A stretch of 64,000 nucleotides of DNA from an uncultured Flavobacteriaceae bacterium (lineage in GTDB: Bacteria; Bacteroidota; Bacteroidia; Flavobacteriales; Flavobacteriaceae): contig CANLVG010000012.1 in assembly GCA_947494565.1 (NCBI GenBank), forward strand, positions 62,001 through 126,000. Reading direction: 5' to 3'. The translations under genes were made by a program, and so were the position numbers. Positions 1-9,783 of this stretch are shown in pieces. The stretch's first letter is position 1. The number at the start of each line of letters is the position of its first letter. The notes below the pieces were generated by a model. The model saw only the letters and a list, made by a program, of their open reading frames with translations. It did not search any database and was not told the origin of the DNA.

Positions 1-861
1 TTTTTGAAATACTTTTTTGAAAACTTCCTCTGTAATCTCTTCCCAATCCTTTTTGGTCATCGAAAGCAGCTCGGGATTTGGATTGAACAAGGGTTCGTCA
101 TGCGATTTTGAGAAGCGATTCCAAGGGCAGACGTCTTGACATACATCACAACCAAAAGCCCAATCATCGAACTGTCCCTTAAATTCTGTTGGAATCTCGT
201 TTTTGAGTTCGATGGTAAAATAAGAAATGCACTTGCTGCCATCAACCACATAAGGCTCGACGATCGCTTCAGTAGGACAAGCATCGATACAGGCCGTACA
301 GGTTCCGCAGTGGTCGGTGACCGGAGTATCATATTCCAACACGATATCTACAATCAGTTCGGCAATGAAATAGAAAGAACCTACTTGTTGGGTCAATAGG
401 TTGGAATGTTTGCCAATCCAACCAAGCCCACTTTTTGCCGCCCATGCCTTGTCCAATACCGGTGCGGAATCTACAAAAGCGCGACCGTTGACCTCACCGA
501 TCTCTTCTGAGATAAACTCTTGTAGCGACCTTAATTTTCTTTTGATGACATGGTGGTAATCCTGCCCGTAGGCGTATTTGGAAATTTTGTAGGTGTCTTC
601 GTTTTGGGCTTCTTCTGGAAAATAATTCAACAATAATGAAATGACCGATTTAGAACCTTCTACCAGTTTACGGGGATCCAGTCGCTTATCAAAATGGTTC
701 TCCATATATCCCATTTCGCCGTGCATGTTATTTTGCAACCATTTTTCCAGCCTTGGAGCTTCTTCCTCTAAAAAGTCAGCCTTGGAAATACCACATGACA
801 AAAAACCGAGGCGTTTGGCTTCGGCCTTAATCTGTTCTGTATGGTTGTCTTTTGACTTCAT
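1..861 (-). CDS. queG: epoxyqueuosine reductase QueG (3' end outside window)
   Basis: Reduces epoxyqueuosine to queuosine, the last step in making the modified wobble base of GUN tRNAs; cobalamin and iron-sulfur dependent, cytosolic. The frame opens with ATG at 861 ([20 protein letters not shown]) and stays open to base 1, giving 287 residues without a stop, so the C-terminus lies beyond the left edge. Two ferredoxin-type cysteine clusters are visible, [12 protein letters not shown] and [10 protein letters not shown], with the family segment [16 protein letters not shown] before them. It is divergent from the ABC transporter at 1064, about 200 bases away. Family identity is clear; nothing odd is seen in the visible part. 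Confidence 0.93.
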   Translation of the reverse strand, partial: MKSKDNHTEQIKAEAKRLGFLSCGISKADFLEEEAPRLEKWLQNNMHGEMGYMENHFDKRLDPRKLVEGSKSVISLLLNYFPEEAQNEDTYKISKYAYGQDYHHVIKRKLRSLQEFISEEIGEVNGRAFVDSAPVLDKAWAAKSGLGWIGKHSNLLTQQVGSFYFIAELIVDIVLEYDTPVTDHCGTCTACIDACPTEAIVEPYVVDGSKCISYFTIELKNEIPTEFKGQFDDWAFGCDVCQDVCPWNRFSKSHDEPLFNPNPELLSMTKKDWEEITEEVFKKVFQK

Positions 862-1063
862 AGACCGATCGCTTTTGCTCAATATGATACTTGTGCTTGT
901 ATAAGCCCACTAATTTAAAGCCTTTTCCACAAATGCTCTTTCATCAATAAACTCAAGGACGTACGTCGAATCTGCTGCGCTTTTCCCGAACATATTTCTA
1001 ACAATAGTGTAACATTTTGAAGTTTTGGGAACTAATGGTTGTGTTCTGATCAAAATAGAAAAC

Positions 1064-1819
1064 ATGATTCAACTAACAAATCTAACCAAATCGTTCTCCT
1101 CCAAAACCGGAAAGGGCTTTAAAAAAGAAACGGTGACCGTTAATGCGGTAAACGCAGTTTCCTTTGAATGTAAACCAGGTCGTATTTTTTCACTTTTAGG
1201 GCCGAACGGGGCGGGAAAGACCACAACCTTGCGCATGATCGCTGGTATCATCAATCCGACATCGGGCAGTGCAATCGTAGATGGCGTCGATGTTTCCAAG
1301 GGAAACAACGAAGTTAAAAAACGTATCGGTTTTCTGACCGGGTCTACCGGGCTCTATGAACGATTGAATCCGGATGAGACGCTCGATTTTTTTGGCAACA
1401 TATACCAATTAGAAAAAGACAGTTACCAACAGCGTAAGGCATACCTGTTTGAAAAATTGGGGATCAACGAATTCCGTAAAAAGCGGATAGGACAAATGAG
1501 CACGGGTATGAAACAAAAAGTATCCATCGCGCGCACCTTAATTCACGATCCAGAGGTTCTCATTTTCGATGAACCCACCTCAGGGCTCGATGTCATTACT
1601 GCCGATAGCATCATCGATTTGATACGCGAATCAAAAGCGGACCATAAGACCGTTATTTTCTCGTCGCACATCATGAGTGAAGTGGACCTGCTATGCGACG
1701 ACTTGGCCATCATCAACAAAGGGTCCATCATTTATAACGATTCTTTTGCAAATTTCAAAAATGATATGAAAGCGGATAACCTTACCCAAGAATTCATTAA
1801 CCGAGTAAAAGAGGCCTAA
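1064..1819 (+). CDS. ABC transporter ATP-binding protein (NatA-like)
   Basis: ATPase subunit of an ABC-2 type exporter, cytoplasmic face of the inner membrane. I start it at ATG 1064 (MIQLTNLTKSF), which begins directly at the first ABC strand; an in-frame start at 1025 would add 13 residues with no family support. Walker A GPNGAGKTT (about residue 46), signature MSTGMKQKVS and Walker B VLIFDEPTSGLD with a following H-loop (SSH) are all present, in 251 residues. The stop is one base before the ATG of the permease at 1821, so the two are translated as a pair. NatA/NatB family members export Na+ or other small substrates; substrate here is not shown by sequence. Confidence 0.9.
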   Translation: MIQLTNLTKSFSSKTGKGFKKETVTVNAVNAVSFECKPGRIFSLLGPNGAGKTTTLRMIAGIINPTSGSAIVDGVDVSKGNNEVKKRIGFLTGSTGLYERLNPDETLDFFGNIYQLEKDSYQQRKAYLFEKLGINEFRKKRIGQMSTGMKQKVSIARTLIHDPEVLIFDEPTSGLDVITADSIIDLIRESKADHKTVIFSSHIMSEVDLLCDDLAIINKGSIIYNDSFANFKNDMKADNLTQEFINRVKEA

Positions 1820-1820
1820 G

Positions 1821-2999
1821 ATGAGAGAACTGATGATCGTCATTAAAAAGGAATTGACCGAGCTTCTGAGAGACAGAAAAACCATTATCAATTCCATTGT
1901 ACTACCAACCTTACTAATTCCGCTACTCATGTTCGGTGGAATCAAGGTGACCCAGATGATTCAAAAAAGTAATGAAGAAAAAACCATTACCATAGGTATG
2001 GTCAATGCTCCCGAAGATTTTCTGAAGATGGTCAAACACGACACCTTGAATAGGGTAATCAATTATTCGGAATCTATAGATTGTAAAGCGTTGATCGATG
2101 AGGGAACCATTCAAACGGCCTTGGTCTTTCCTTCAGATTGGACATCCCGAATGGATAGTCTGGCTCCAAATGAGATACAAGTATATCGCAACGGAACCAA
2201 AGACAATGTTAATGGCCGAGTTTCAAACATATTGGAATCCTATAACACAACCCTTAAAGAACAACGTATTGCCCGGTTACGGATTCCGATTGAAAAAATG
2301 ACGCCCTTTACAGAAAACTATGTTGAAGTCGGGGAGCAAAAAGAACTCATCGGTAAACGCGTGGGTGGTTTTATACCCTATATTTTCATATTGACGATGT
2401 GGGGAGGTTGCTTATTGGCGGCCATTGACCTTGTGACCGGTGAAAAAGAACGCAAAACTATTGAGACCACCCTTTCCTTGCCTATTTCAAAATTCTCCGT
2501 ATTACTAGGAAAGGCTATTGTGGCTTCTTTGTTAGGTTTTATGCCTGCACTTTTAAACCTCACCGGACTCATTGTCGGACTTCAAATCATAGCTGATATT
2601 CCAGACACTTTCAAGACCGCATTGAACGAAATGCTCAACTTTCAGTCCATATCCATGATTCTACTACTTTTGATTCCATTTTCGATGTTTTTGGCGGGAT
2701 TCATTATTTCATTGGTAGCTGGAGCCACTACTTTTAAAGAAGCACAAAGCAAAGCCTCTCCTTTGATCATTGCCATCATCATTCCGCTGGTTATGGCTTT
2801 GGTACCCGGAATAGAGTTCACATGGTCTACGGTTTTTATCCCTGTATTGAACATAGGTCTAGGGGTAAAGGAAATTATGGCCGGCACCATAAACATGGGC
2901 ATGTATGTGGCCATGTTACTTTCATTAATAGCTTTTGCAGTAACCGCGATCTATTTCAGCTATAAAAAGTTCTCGGATGAAAATGCGATTTTGAAGTAG
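1821..2999 (+). CDS. ABC-2 type permease (NatB-like)
   Basis: Membrane partner of the ATPase at 1064. The 392-residue protein has the ABC-2 layout: one N-terminal membrane segment (about residues 20-40), a long extracytoplasmic domain (about 45-185), then a bundle of about five hydrophobic segments to the C-terminus. The segment after the second helix reads DLVTGEKERKTIETTL, a motif typical of NatB/YhaP-like permeases. It starts one base after the preceding stop and probably ends the operon. The substrate (Na+, a peptide or an antibiotic) cannot be inferred; NatB-type sodium export is the closest family precedent. Confidence 0.87.
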   Translation: MRELMIVIKKELTELLRDRKTIINSIVLPTLLIPLLMFGGIKVTQMIQKSNEEKTITIGMVNAPEDFLKMVKHDTLNRVINYSESIDCKALIDEGTIQTALVFPSDWTSRMDSLAPNEIQVYRNGTKDNVNGRVSNILESYNTTLKEQRIARLRIPIEKMTPFTENYVEVGEQKELIGKRVGGFIPYIFILTMWGGCLLAAIDLVTGEKERKTIETTLSLPISKFSVLLGKAIVASLLGFMPALLNLTGLIVGLQIIADIPDTFKTALNEMLNFQSISMILLLLIPFSMFLAGFIISLVAGATTFKEAQSKASPLIIAIIIPLVMALVPGIEFTWSTVFIPVLNIGLGVKEIMAGTINMGMYVAMLLSLIAFAVTAIYFSYKKFSDENAILK

Positions 3000-3039
3000 G
3001 CCCAACTACGCCTAACAAGCTTTTGGCATATCACTTGGA

Positions 3040-4389
3040 TTATTCGCTCCGGCGCACTTGATCAGCATTCGGATTTTCACCAAATGGTCGAAGGTAATTG
3101 GCAAACACATAGTTTCCGATTTGGGCACCAAGCCGATGCCCTTCCACCGAGTCATATCTAAAGTGTATGCCCAGGTAGACACGCGATAGGGATGCTTCCA
3201 TACCGGCCTGGGAAAAACTGGCAAAAGATCTTGTGGACGGGTTCATTTTCATTTTTCCCGAAAAGAAACCTGCACTATCTACTTCAGTCTGTACCATAGT
3301 AAAGGGATACGCATCTCCCTTCCCCAAAGCGCCTGCCAGAATGGTCATTGCAGCCGTACTTGCTGTGCCATGTGCCGATGGATACGAAGGAAACGGATAC
3401 GTATGACGATGCAGGTTATTCCATTCCAAATCGGCCCGGGTATCAGGATTACCATCATTTTCTGCCCAACGAATGGCCGTATAAGGCCGCCAGTGGTTGT
3501 AGTGAAACTTATTATCGAACACATTGACGTAGCCATCATATATGGCCATGTTCATCAAAGCATATGCCCTATTCGCCATCCACAGGTTCAGTCCCTCCTT
3601 AGCCACTAAATCCCGTGCCAATTTGTTGTGAGAACTTTCGACGAATTCTTTCCACCACATTGCCAGATGTGTCTGATCCTCTGTTCTCCCCTCACTCCGA
3701 TAACCACCTAGGGACTTGACTTCTTCAAAAGCCTCTGTATACGCCTCGCTATTAATTTCCGGAGGTGGAGGAGCCCTGAAATAGCTATGATCTGGAAGCG
3801 CAAAGGGTTTTGCGACGGCCCAACCTGCACCGAATACGAAGCCTTCCGGGGTTCCGCTATGCTCGTTGAATTCAGCATATACACCTGGGGCCATTGGGTG
3901 CATCGTATATTCCTCAATACCGTTCCACTTATCAAGAGCGCGATGTTTTAAAACAGCTTTTGCCGAAGCTTGCCCCAAGACTTGGGCAGCTACTTTACCC
4001 GGTCCTTCACTTATATCCTGTACATATTGATCGAAAAGTTGCTTGAAGTTCTCCTCCTCATCGGGATATTGGTCCACAACTATGGTATAGGCAGCATAGG
4101 CCGCCGCTGTCTCCGGGTCTGCACCAGGTGTCAATTCGTGATACACATAGTGCCCATATACCGGAATAATGCTATTCAAAGCATCGTGTATGGCTAAATG
4201 GGCCATGGCAGCTGTCCGAACCCCTTTTAATGTCAATAGATTATCATCGGCAATTGCGATTTCCAAAATTTTCTCATTAAATCGCGAGACCATCGTAGCC
4301 TGATACTGATCAATTGTAGCCTCTGGTGCCGTACAAGCATGAAAACACGCAAATAGTATGAAAGCCGGTATTGCAGTGCATAATTTCAT
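3040..4389 (-). CDS. vanadium-dependent haloperoxidase / PAP2-family lipoprotein
   Basis: A 449-residue member of the vanadium haloperoxidase and PAP2 phosphatase superfamily, exported and probably lipid-anchored: the N-terminus is hydrophobic and ends in FHAC near residue 19. The vanadate/phosphate pocket is readable: KFHYNHWRP (about residue 295), PSYPSAHGT (about 333) and SRVYLGIHFRYDSVEGHRLG (about 400-420), providing the Lys, Arg, Ser, His, Arg and His ligands. Enzymes of this type either oxidise halides with peroxide or act as acid phosphatases; sequence alone does not decide. It lies downstream of an AraC-type regulator on the same strand (88-base gap), which may control it. Confidence 0.85.
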   Translation of the reverse strand: MKLCTAIPAFILFACFHACTAPEATIDQYQATMVSRFNEKILEIAIADDNLLTLKGVRTAAMAHLAIHDALNSIIPVYGHYVYHELTPGADPETAAAYAAYTIVVDQYPDEEENFKQLFDQYVQDISEGPGKVAAQVLGQASAKAVLKHRALDKWNGIEEYTMHPMAPGVYAEFNEHSGTPEGFVFGAGWAVAKPFALPDHSYFRAPPPPEINSEAYTEAFEEVKSLGGYRSEGRTEDQTHLAMWWKEFVESSHNKLARDLVAKEGLNLWMANRAYALMNMAIYDGYVNVFDNKFHYNHWRPYTAIRWAENDGNPDTRADLEWNNLHRHTYPFPSYPSAHGTASTAAMTILAGALGKGDAYPFTMVQTEVDSAGFFSGKMKMNPSTRSFASFSQAGMEASLSRVYLGIHFRYDSVEGHRLGAQIGNYVFANYLRPFGENPNADQVRRSE

Positions 4390-4477
4390 CGGGAACCTAT
4401 TTTTATTCTATCCGACAAATTAGGAAACATATATCCCTTTCCATTTGCTAAAACATTCAAAAAATGTGCTAGAAATC

Positions 4478-5383
4478 TCAAACGGACTGAAGTGCTACTT
4501 GCTGCCTCAGCATTTTCTTAAATTGAAGCGGGGGACTTTTGTAATGCGCTTTAAACGATTTGATGAAATGGGAGGTGTTTTCGAAACCAATATCCAAAGC
4601 GATCTGATTGATATTTAATTCCGTGGTCTCCAATAAGTATTTGCCATACTCAATTCTTTTTCGTTTTAACCATTTTCCCGGGGTGGTTTGGTAAAGCTTA
4701 AAAAAATCACGGTTGAAAGTGGCCAAACTTCTCCCGCTTAATTTTGCAAATTCCTTCAATTTTAGATTAAAAAGAAAGTGTTCTTCCATAATAGGCTTCA
4801 ATGCTTTCTTCGCATTCGTGCTGACCTCCTTGAAGTAATCGGCCAGTTCTGGATTATGCCCTCCAGTAGCTATATTGACGATTAGTTCTTTAAATTTAAT
4901 TTTAAGCAGACTTTTGGAAGGCGGGGCATTCAATGTAAAATAGTTCATCATCGTATCGAAATAATCCTTCAGGGTCTTGTCGAGATGTAACGGAATAACA
5001 CAGTCGGTAGGGGTTATTTTGGTTGTATTCATTTCCCACGCACAGTTTTCTTTAATTACCGAAGCAATAAAATCATCGGGTACGAAAATGAGTAGCGCAC
5101 AGAAATCCCCATTGAGTATTTTATAGACACGATGAGGGCCTTTTTTTAAGAAAGCCGCGTCACCTGCTTGAAACACATATTCTTCTGTTGGCGTTTTCCA
5201 ACGCCCACCTCCTGCAAAAACATAACAGAAGTAGTTCTTTTTGGCATAGTAGTCAACCGGTGAGCCAAGTAACGGACAATCATAATTGGTAAACAAAACA
5301 TCATCCACATTGAATTGCCTGAACATAAAATTGTGTTCAACAAATTCATAGAATTGAATCATGTCTTTTCGTTTCATAACCAC
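4478..5383 (-). CDS. AraC-family transcriptional regulator
   Basis: A 301-residue DNA-binding regulator. The N-terminal half looks like a cupin sensor domain (VFQAGDAAFLKKGPHRVY, about residues 69-86). The C-terminal hundred residues contain the two helix-turn-helix motifs of the AraC family: LKEFAKLSGRSLATFNRDF and the conserved INQIALDIGFENTSHFIKSF followed by FKAHYKSPPLQFKK. Start codon could be 5383 (MVMKRKDM) or the ATG two codons later. It precedes the haloperoxidase-like gene on the same strand and is a plausible regulator of it. The inducer is unknown. Confidence 0.9.
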   Translation of the reverse strand: MVMKRKDMIQFYEFVEHNFMFRQFNVDDVLFTNYDCPLLGSPVDYYAKKNYFCYVFAGGGRWKTPTEEYVFQAGDAAFLKKGPHRVYKILNGDFCALLIFVPDDFIASVIKENCAWEMNTTKITPTDCVIPLHLDKTLKDYFDTMMNYFTLNAPPSKSLLKIKFKELIVNIATGGHNPELADYFKEVSTNAKKALKPIMEEHFLFNLKLKEFAKLSGRSLATFNRDFFKLYQTTPGKWLKRKRIEYGKYLLETTELNINQIALDIGFENTSHFIKSFKAHYKSPPLQFKKMLRQQVALQSV

Positions 5384-5569
5384 ATCATTACTTACTAATA
5401 GTGCACCCTATTATCACTCGGGGAAGACAAGAAGAGTCGGCAATCGAATGTTTTGCCGGGAGGAACCTTTGGACAAGTTACTAAAAAAAGTGTCTGTCGG
5501 AAAGCGAAGTTTAAAGACCTTTCTCTCTTCCAAAAATGTAGCTACCCCCGATTGGTCTGTTACGAATCG

Positions 5570-6910
5570 TTAAGATACACTAGGTTCCCGAAGGGCGAAA
5601 TGAATGTTTACCTCAGCAGGCTTCAAGCTTATCAAAGGATTGATTTCGATGTCCTTCATGGGCGTGGAAAGACGATACTTTCGCAATACATGGGCAATGG
5701 TCAATATCATCTCATACATCGCAAAATTATTGCCGACACACATTCTGGGCCCTGCACCGAAAGGGTAATAATAGTTTGAAAAATCCTTTTTATTTTTAGG
5801 GTCAAAACGTTCGGGCCGAAACGCATCCGGACTATCCCAAAAGCTCGGATCCCGATGCAACTCATATACGGCAAGTAAAAGCATGGTATTCTCAGGTATG
5901 GTATGCTCTTCGAATTCATCCGTTTCAATAGACACCCGATCAATATAGTAGGCCGGAGGATATAAACGCATGCCTTCCTCCACACATTGTTTAATATAGG
6001 AAAGTGCCTTCAACTGTTCCAAATAATCGTCTCCCTGCAAATCAACACGGGCTATATTTTCAAAGGCCTTCTGTTGTTTATCCTCATTTTTTGCCAATAG
6101 AAATAAAGTGAAGCCGAGCGCATTGGCAGTAGTTTCGTGTCCAGCTGTGAACAGAATAAGCACCTCATCGATCAATTGATTTCGTGACATTGGCGTTCCG
6201 TCTTCATAGCGTGCCTTCAATAGCATGTCTAGCAAATCATCTTTTTCCTCATCGGAAGCGATGCGCTCTTCAATAATCGTATTCAATAGCTGACGCGCTT
6301 CCCTTGAATACCCTAAATGTCGATCAATGGCCCCACTAAGGTTGAACCACCAATTTAGATAAGGCTGCCGCATTTCACGAATGAGCATCAACTGATTGGT
6401 ATCGGTGATTTTTTTCAGCTCCGCTATTTCATCCTGAATATCATCCCTACTGAAAAGGGATTGTGCCACCACTTGAAATGCCAAATCGCCCATCAGCGGA
6501 TATACATCTTTTGGGACACCGGACACTATGTGTTGCAGCTCTTTGCGAATCGCTTTGCTCATGATACCCAAAAGCCCCTCAAGTTTCTTTTTATGAAACG
6601 CAGGTTGTACCATTCTTCGGTGCGTGCGCCAATGTTCCCCATTAGACGTAAGCAACCCTTTACCAATATACTTGGCCAGGTCCTTTGTTTGAAGGGTAGA
6701 CTTATGATACTTCTTATGTTTTTTTTGAAGAATTTGTTTAATGAATTCAGGGCTTCTTGTAAAAACAATGGTTCCGCTAGGACCGATTTTCACCTTAAAC
6801 GTATCACCGAGCTTTTCAAAATTCGTATGGTGAAAGGGAAGTGGATTCTTGAGAATCGCTTTCCTATGCTTGAGTACGCGGAATGTGGAAACTGTAGGGA
6901 TCGTATTCAT
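5570..6910 (-). CDS. cytochrome P450
   Basis: Soluble heme-thiolate monooxygenase of 446 residues with no membrane anchor. Signature elements in order: I-helix oxygen-binding AGHETTANAL (about residue 254), the K-helix ExxR in EGMRLYPP, PERF in the meander (FRPERFDP) and the heme loop FGAGPRMCVG with the cysteine ligand. Its ATG lies inside the stop of ruvB (TGATG at 6908-6912), so translation is probably coupled to that gene. No redox partner is adjacent. The layout resembles bacterial P450s related to fatty-acid or terpenoid hydroxylases, but the substrate is unknown. Confidence 0.93.
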   Translation of the reverse strand: MNTIPTVSTFRVLKHRKAILKNPLPFHHTNFEKLGDTFKVKIGPSGTIVFTRSPEFIKQILQKKHKKYHKSTLQTKDLAKYIGKGLLTSNGEHWRTHRRMVQPAFHKKKLEGLLGIMSKAIRKELQHIVSGVPKDVYPLMGDLAFQVVAQSLFSRDDIQDEIAELKKITDTNQLMLIREMRQPYLNWWFNLSGAIDRHLGYSREARQLLNTIIEERIASDEEKDDLLDMLLKARYEDGTPMSRNQLIDEVLILFTAGHETTANALGFTLFLLAKNEDKQQKAFENIARVDLQGDDYLEQLKALSYIKQCVEEGMRLYPPAYYIDRVSIETDEFEEHTIPENTMLLLAVYELHRDPSFWDSPDAFRPERFDPKNKKDFSNYYYPFGAGPRMCVGNNFAMYEMILTIAHVLRKYRLSTPMKDIEINPLISLKPAEVNIHFALREPSVS

Positions 6911-7932
6911 CAGAACAATCCAGGTTGTGTACCTCCCTTTATTCTTCCCAAATGCTTATACGCCAATTCGGTTACTTCCCTTCCTCTGGGCGTTCTCATA
7001 ATAAAACCCTGCTGGATCAAAAAAGGTTCGTACACCTCTTCTATCGTTTCGGCGCTTTCGGAAACCGCAGTCGCCAAAGTCGTTATTCCCACCGGTCCGC
7101 CTTTGAATTTATCGATAATGGTCATTAGAATCTTATTATCCATTTCATCAAGACCGTGGGCATCAACGTTCAAGGCCTTTAATCCAAATTTGGATATCTC
7201 CATATCGATTGTGCCATTGCCCTTGATTTGAGCAAAGTCGCGCACCCTTCGCAACAAGGCATTGCATATTCTGGGAGTACCCCTACTTCTTCCTGCAATT
7301 TCAATGGCCGCCTCATTTGAAATAGGAACCTTGAGTATTTCTGCACTTCGTTGCACAATAGTGGAAAGCAACTCCGTATTGTAATATTGTAACCTACTCT
7401 GTATTCCGAATCTAGCCCGCATAGGAGCGGTTAATAATCCTGAGCGCGTGGTAGCACCGATCAAAGTAAATGGGCTCAAATTGATTTGCACTGATCGTGC
7501 ATTTGGCCCTGTTTCGATCATGATATCAATTCGATAGTCTTCCATTGCGGAATAAAGATATTCTTCCACAATCGGACTCAATCGATGAATTTCGTCAATG
7601 AACAGCACATCGCGCTCATCGAGATTGGTCAATAGACCTGCCAAATCACCAGGTTTGTCCAATACCGGGCCGGAAGTGATTTTGATGCCCACCCCTAATT
7701 CATTGGCCAGAATATGCGCCAATGTGGTTTTACCCAAACCCGGAGGACCGTGAAATAAGGTATGATCTAGGGCCTCTCCCCGCTGATTGGCCGCCTGAAC
7801 AAATACTTTTAGATTTTCCAACACCTGCTCCTGACCGGTAAAGTCATCAAAACTTATCGGACGTAAGGCTCTTTCGATATCGAGTTCCTCATTGGAAAAA
7901 CCTTCAGCAGAAGGGTCTAAATAGTCGTTCAT
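6910..7932 (-). CDS. ruvB: Holliday junction branch migration ATPase RuvB
   Basis: Motor ATPase that, with RuvA, drives branch migration of Holliday junctions in recombination repair. I start at ATG 7932 ([12 protein letters not shown]), which gives the usual 340 residues; the frame stays open upstream to 8109 but that stretch does not look like RuvB. Visible: DRALRP-like [15 protein letters not shown], Walker [10 protein letters not shown], Walker [11 protein letters not shown], sensor 1 GATTRSGLL and the C-terminal winged helix with [10 protein letters not shown]. Its stop overlaps the ATG of the P450 gene by one base. It is divergent from pckA. Confidence 0.97.
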   Translation of the reverse strand: MNDYLDPSAEGFSNEELDIERALRPISFDDFTGQEQVLENLKVFVQAANQRGEALDHTLFHGPPGLGKTTLAHILANELGVGIKITSGPVLDKPGDLAGLLTNLDERDVLFIDEIHRLSPIVEEYLYSAMEDYRIDIMIETGPNARSVQINLSPFTLIGATTRSGLLTAPMRARFGIQSRLQYYNTELLSTIVQRSAEILKVPISNEAAIEIAGRSRGTPRICNALLRRVRDFAQIKGNGTIDMEISKFGLKALNVDAHGLDEMDNKILMTIIDKFKGGPVGITTLATAVSESAETIEEVYEPFLIQQGFIMRTPRGREVTELAYKHLGRIKGGTQPGLF

Positions 7933-8014
7933 GATTTCAAAGATAGCAAAAACAGAGCCCTCCACACAGCCGAAAAAATGGAGAAACCAAAAATCGACCC
8001 TAAATGCTACCCGT

Positions 8015-8028
8015 ATGACAATTGTCAT
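8015..8028. promoter_or_regulatory. 14-bp perfect palindrome between ruvB and pckA
   Basis: ATGACAATTGTCAT is a perfect inverted repeat lying 82 bases before the ruvB start and 71 bases before the pckA start, next to a TTTTTGG stretch (8031-8037) and a weak -7-like AATCTTTG (8051-8058). Symmetry and position fit an operator for a dimeric regulator of the divergent genes. No regulator is assigned; a chance palindrome is possible in AT-rich DNA. Confidence 0.4.
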
Positions 8029-8099
8029 CTTTTTTGGCTTAGGGAATAGTAATCTTTGTGGTGTTGGAATTGCAAATGATAACCCTAAAACAGAATAGT

Positions 8100-9686
8100 A
8101 TGGCAGCATTCGACCTAAAACAATACGGAATAGAAACTGAAAAAATATATAGAAATAGTAGTGTCCCTGTTTTGTATGAACTAGGACTACGTTTGGAAAA
8201 AGGCACTGCTATTTCCGATGTCGGCGCCCTAATGACATACTCAGGTGAAAAAACAGGTAGAAGCCCGAAAGACAAACGCATCGTGCGTCACCCAAGTTCA
8301 GAAAAAAACATCGATTGGGGCGATATCAACATCGGTCTCGATGAGCATACGTTTATGGTGAACCATGAACGTGCATTGGACTACCTGAACATCTGCGACC
8401 ACCTTTACGTGGTTGACGCCTATGCCGGGTGGGATCCAAATTACCGTATCAAAACGCGAATTGTATGTACCCGGGCCTATCACGCCCTCTTTATGCAAAA
8501 CATGCTCATCATGCCCACTGAAGAGGAATTGGCCGACTTTGGAGAACCCGATTACGTGGTTTTTAATGCCGGTCAGTTTCCTGCGAACCGTTACACTTCC
8601 GAGATGACGTCAAAAACCAGTGTAGATGTCAATTTAGAGCGTAAGGAAATTGTCATTCTAGGTACTGAATATGCCGGTGAAATGAAGAAAGGGATATTCG
8701 GTGTCATGAACTATTTGATGCCGCTAGAGAATGTGATGCCGATGCACTGTTCTGCCAATGTGGGAGAAAAAGGAGACGTATCTATTCTATTCGGACTTTC
8801 AGGAACAGGAAAAACAACTTTGAGTGCGGACCCTAAACGAAAACTTATCGGTGATGATGAACATTGCTGGACCGATCACGGCACTTTCAATATTGAAGGT
8901 GGCTGTTATGCCAAGGCCATTGACCTTTCAGAAGAAAATGAACCCGATATCTATAACGCGATTCGATTCGGAACGGTACTCGAAAACGTCGTTTATGACG
9001 AAAAAAGCAGGAAAGTCGATTATAGCGACACGTCGATTACTCAAAATACCCGGGCTTCGTATCCCATTGAATTTATTGACAATGTGCAGATTCCATGTGT
9101 GGCAGGTCACCCAGAGAATATCATCTTTCTCACCTGCGATGCTTTTGGAGTACTGCCTCCAGTGAGTAAGTTGACCCCTGAGCAGGCAAGCTACCACTTC
9201 ATATCGGGATATACCGCCAAAGTGGCCGGCACGGAAATGGGGGTTACCGAACCCCAAGCTACATTTAGTGCTTGTTTCGGTGCAGCTTTCATGATGTGGC
9301 ACCCGAACCGATATGCCGAATTGTTAGCAGAAAAAATCAAAATGCATAAAGCCACTGCATGGCTTGTGAACACCGGATGGAACGGCACCGGAAAACGAAT
9401 GAAACTAAAGTATACCAGAGCGATGATCGATGCCATACATCATCATGACTTTGACAATGCAACCTATGTTACGGATGAAGAATTTGGGTTTCAAATACCT
9501 ACAAGCTGCCCCAATGTACCGGAAGAGGTACTGATTCCCAAAAATACTTGGAACGACAAGGACAAGTATATGGAGGTCAAGAGCAAATTGGTTACCCTTT
9601 TCAATGAAAACTTTGAAAAGTTCAAAGCCGATGTGAATCCTGAAATCAGGGCGGCAGGACCAAAAAACATTTCTACACACGCATAG
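8100..9686 (+). CDS. pckA: phosphoenolpyruvate carboxykinase (ATP)
   Basis: Converts oxaloacetate and ATP to phosphoenolpyruvate, CO2 and ADP, the entry step of gluconeogenesis; cytosolic. Motifs: substrate arginine segment [15 protein letters not shown], Walker-type [11 protein letters not shown] (about residue 235), the metal-binding IGDDEHCW and the adenine/activator segment CFGAAF with [14 protein letters not shown] prefer ATG 8100 ([14 protein letters not shown], 528 residues); ATG 8076 in frame adds eight residues and would give 536, also within family range. It is monocistronic, closed by the terminator at 9706, and divergent from ruvB with a palindrome between them. Confidence 0.96.
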   Translation: MAAFDLKQYGIETEKIYRNSSVPVLYELGLRLEKGTAISDVGALMTYSGEKTGRSPKDKRIVRHPSSEKNIDWGDINIGLDEHTFMVNHERALDYLNICDHLYVVDAYAGWDPNYRIKTRIVCTRAYHALFMQNMLIMPTEEELADFGEPDYVVFNAGQFPANRYTSEMTSKTSVDVNLERKEIVILGTEYAGEMKKGIFGVMNYLMPLENVMPMHCSANVGEKGDVSILFGLSGTGKTTLSADPKRKLIGDDEHCWTDHGTFNIEGGCYAKAIDLSEENEPDIYNAIRFGTVLENVVYDEKSRKVDYSDTSITQNTRASYPIEFIDNVQIPCVAGHPENIIFLTCDAFGVLPPVSKLTPEQASYHFISGYTAKVAGTEMGVTEPQATFSACFGAAFMMWHPNRYAELLAEKIKMHKATAWLVNTGWNGTGKRMKLKYTRAMIDAIHHHDFDNATYVTDEEFGFQIPTSCPNVPEEVLIPKNTWNDKDKYMEVKSKLVTLFNENFEKFKADVNPEIRAAGPKNISTHA

Positions 9687-9705
9687 GAGCACTTAAACTA
9701 GGTAG

Positions 9706-9739
9706 GTCTCCATCACGTATTGTGATGGAGACTTTTTTT
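9706..9739 (+). terminator. rho-independent terminator of pckA
   Basis: Perfect 11-bp stem GTCTCCATCAC / GTGATGGAGAC with a five-base loop, followed by seven T. It lies 20 bases after the pckA stop. Confidence 0.93.
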
Positions 9740-9783
9740 ATTCCCTTTACTTACGATTCTGATATAAATCGTAATTTCAAGGA

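Noticed and set aside
1-861. queG as a truncated pseudogene.
   Set aside because: The frame is intact and simply leaves the window; the missing end is beyond base 1.
6461-7231. A 256-codon plus-strand open frame across the P450/ruvB junction.
   Set aside because: It runs antisense through two well-identified genes, and its product has no recognisable domain.
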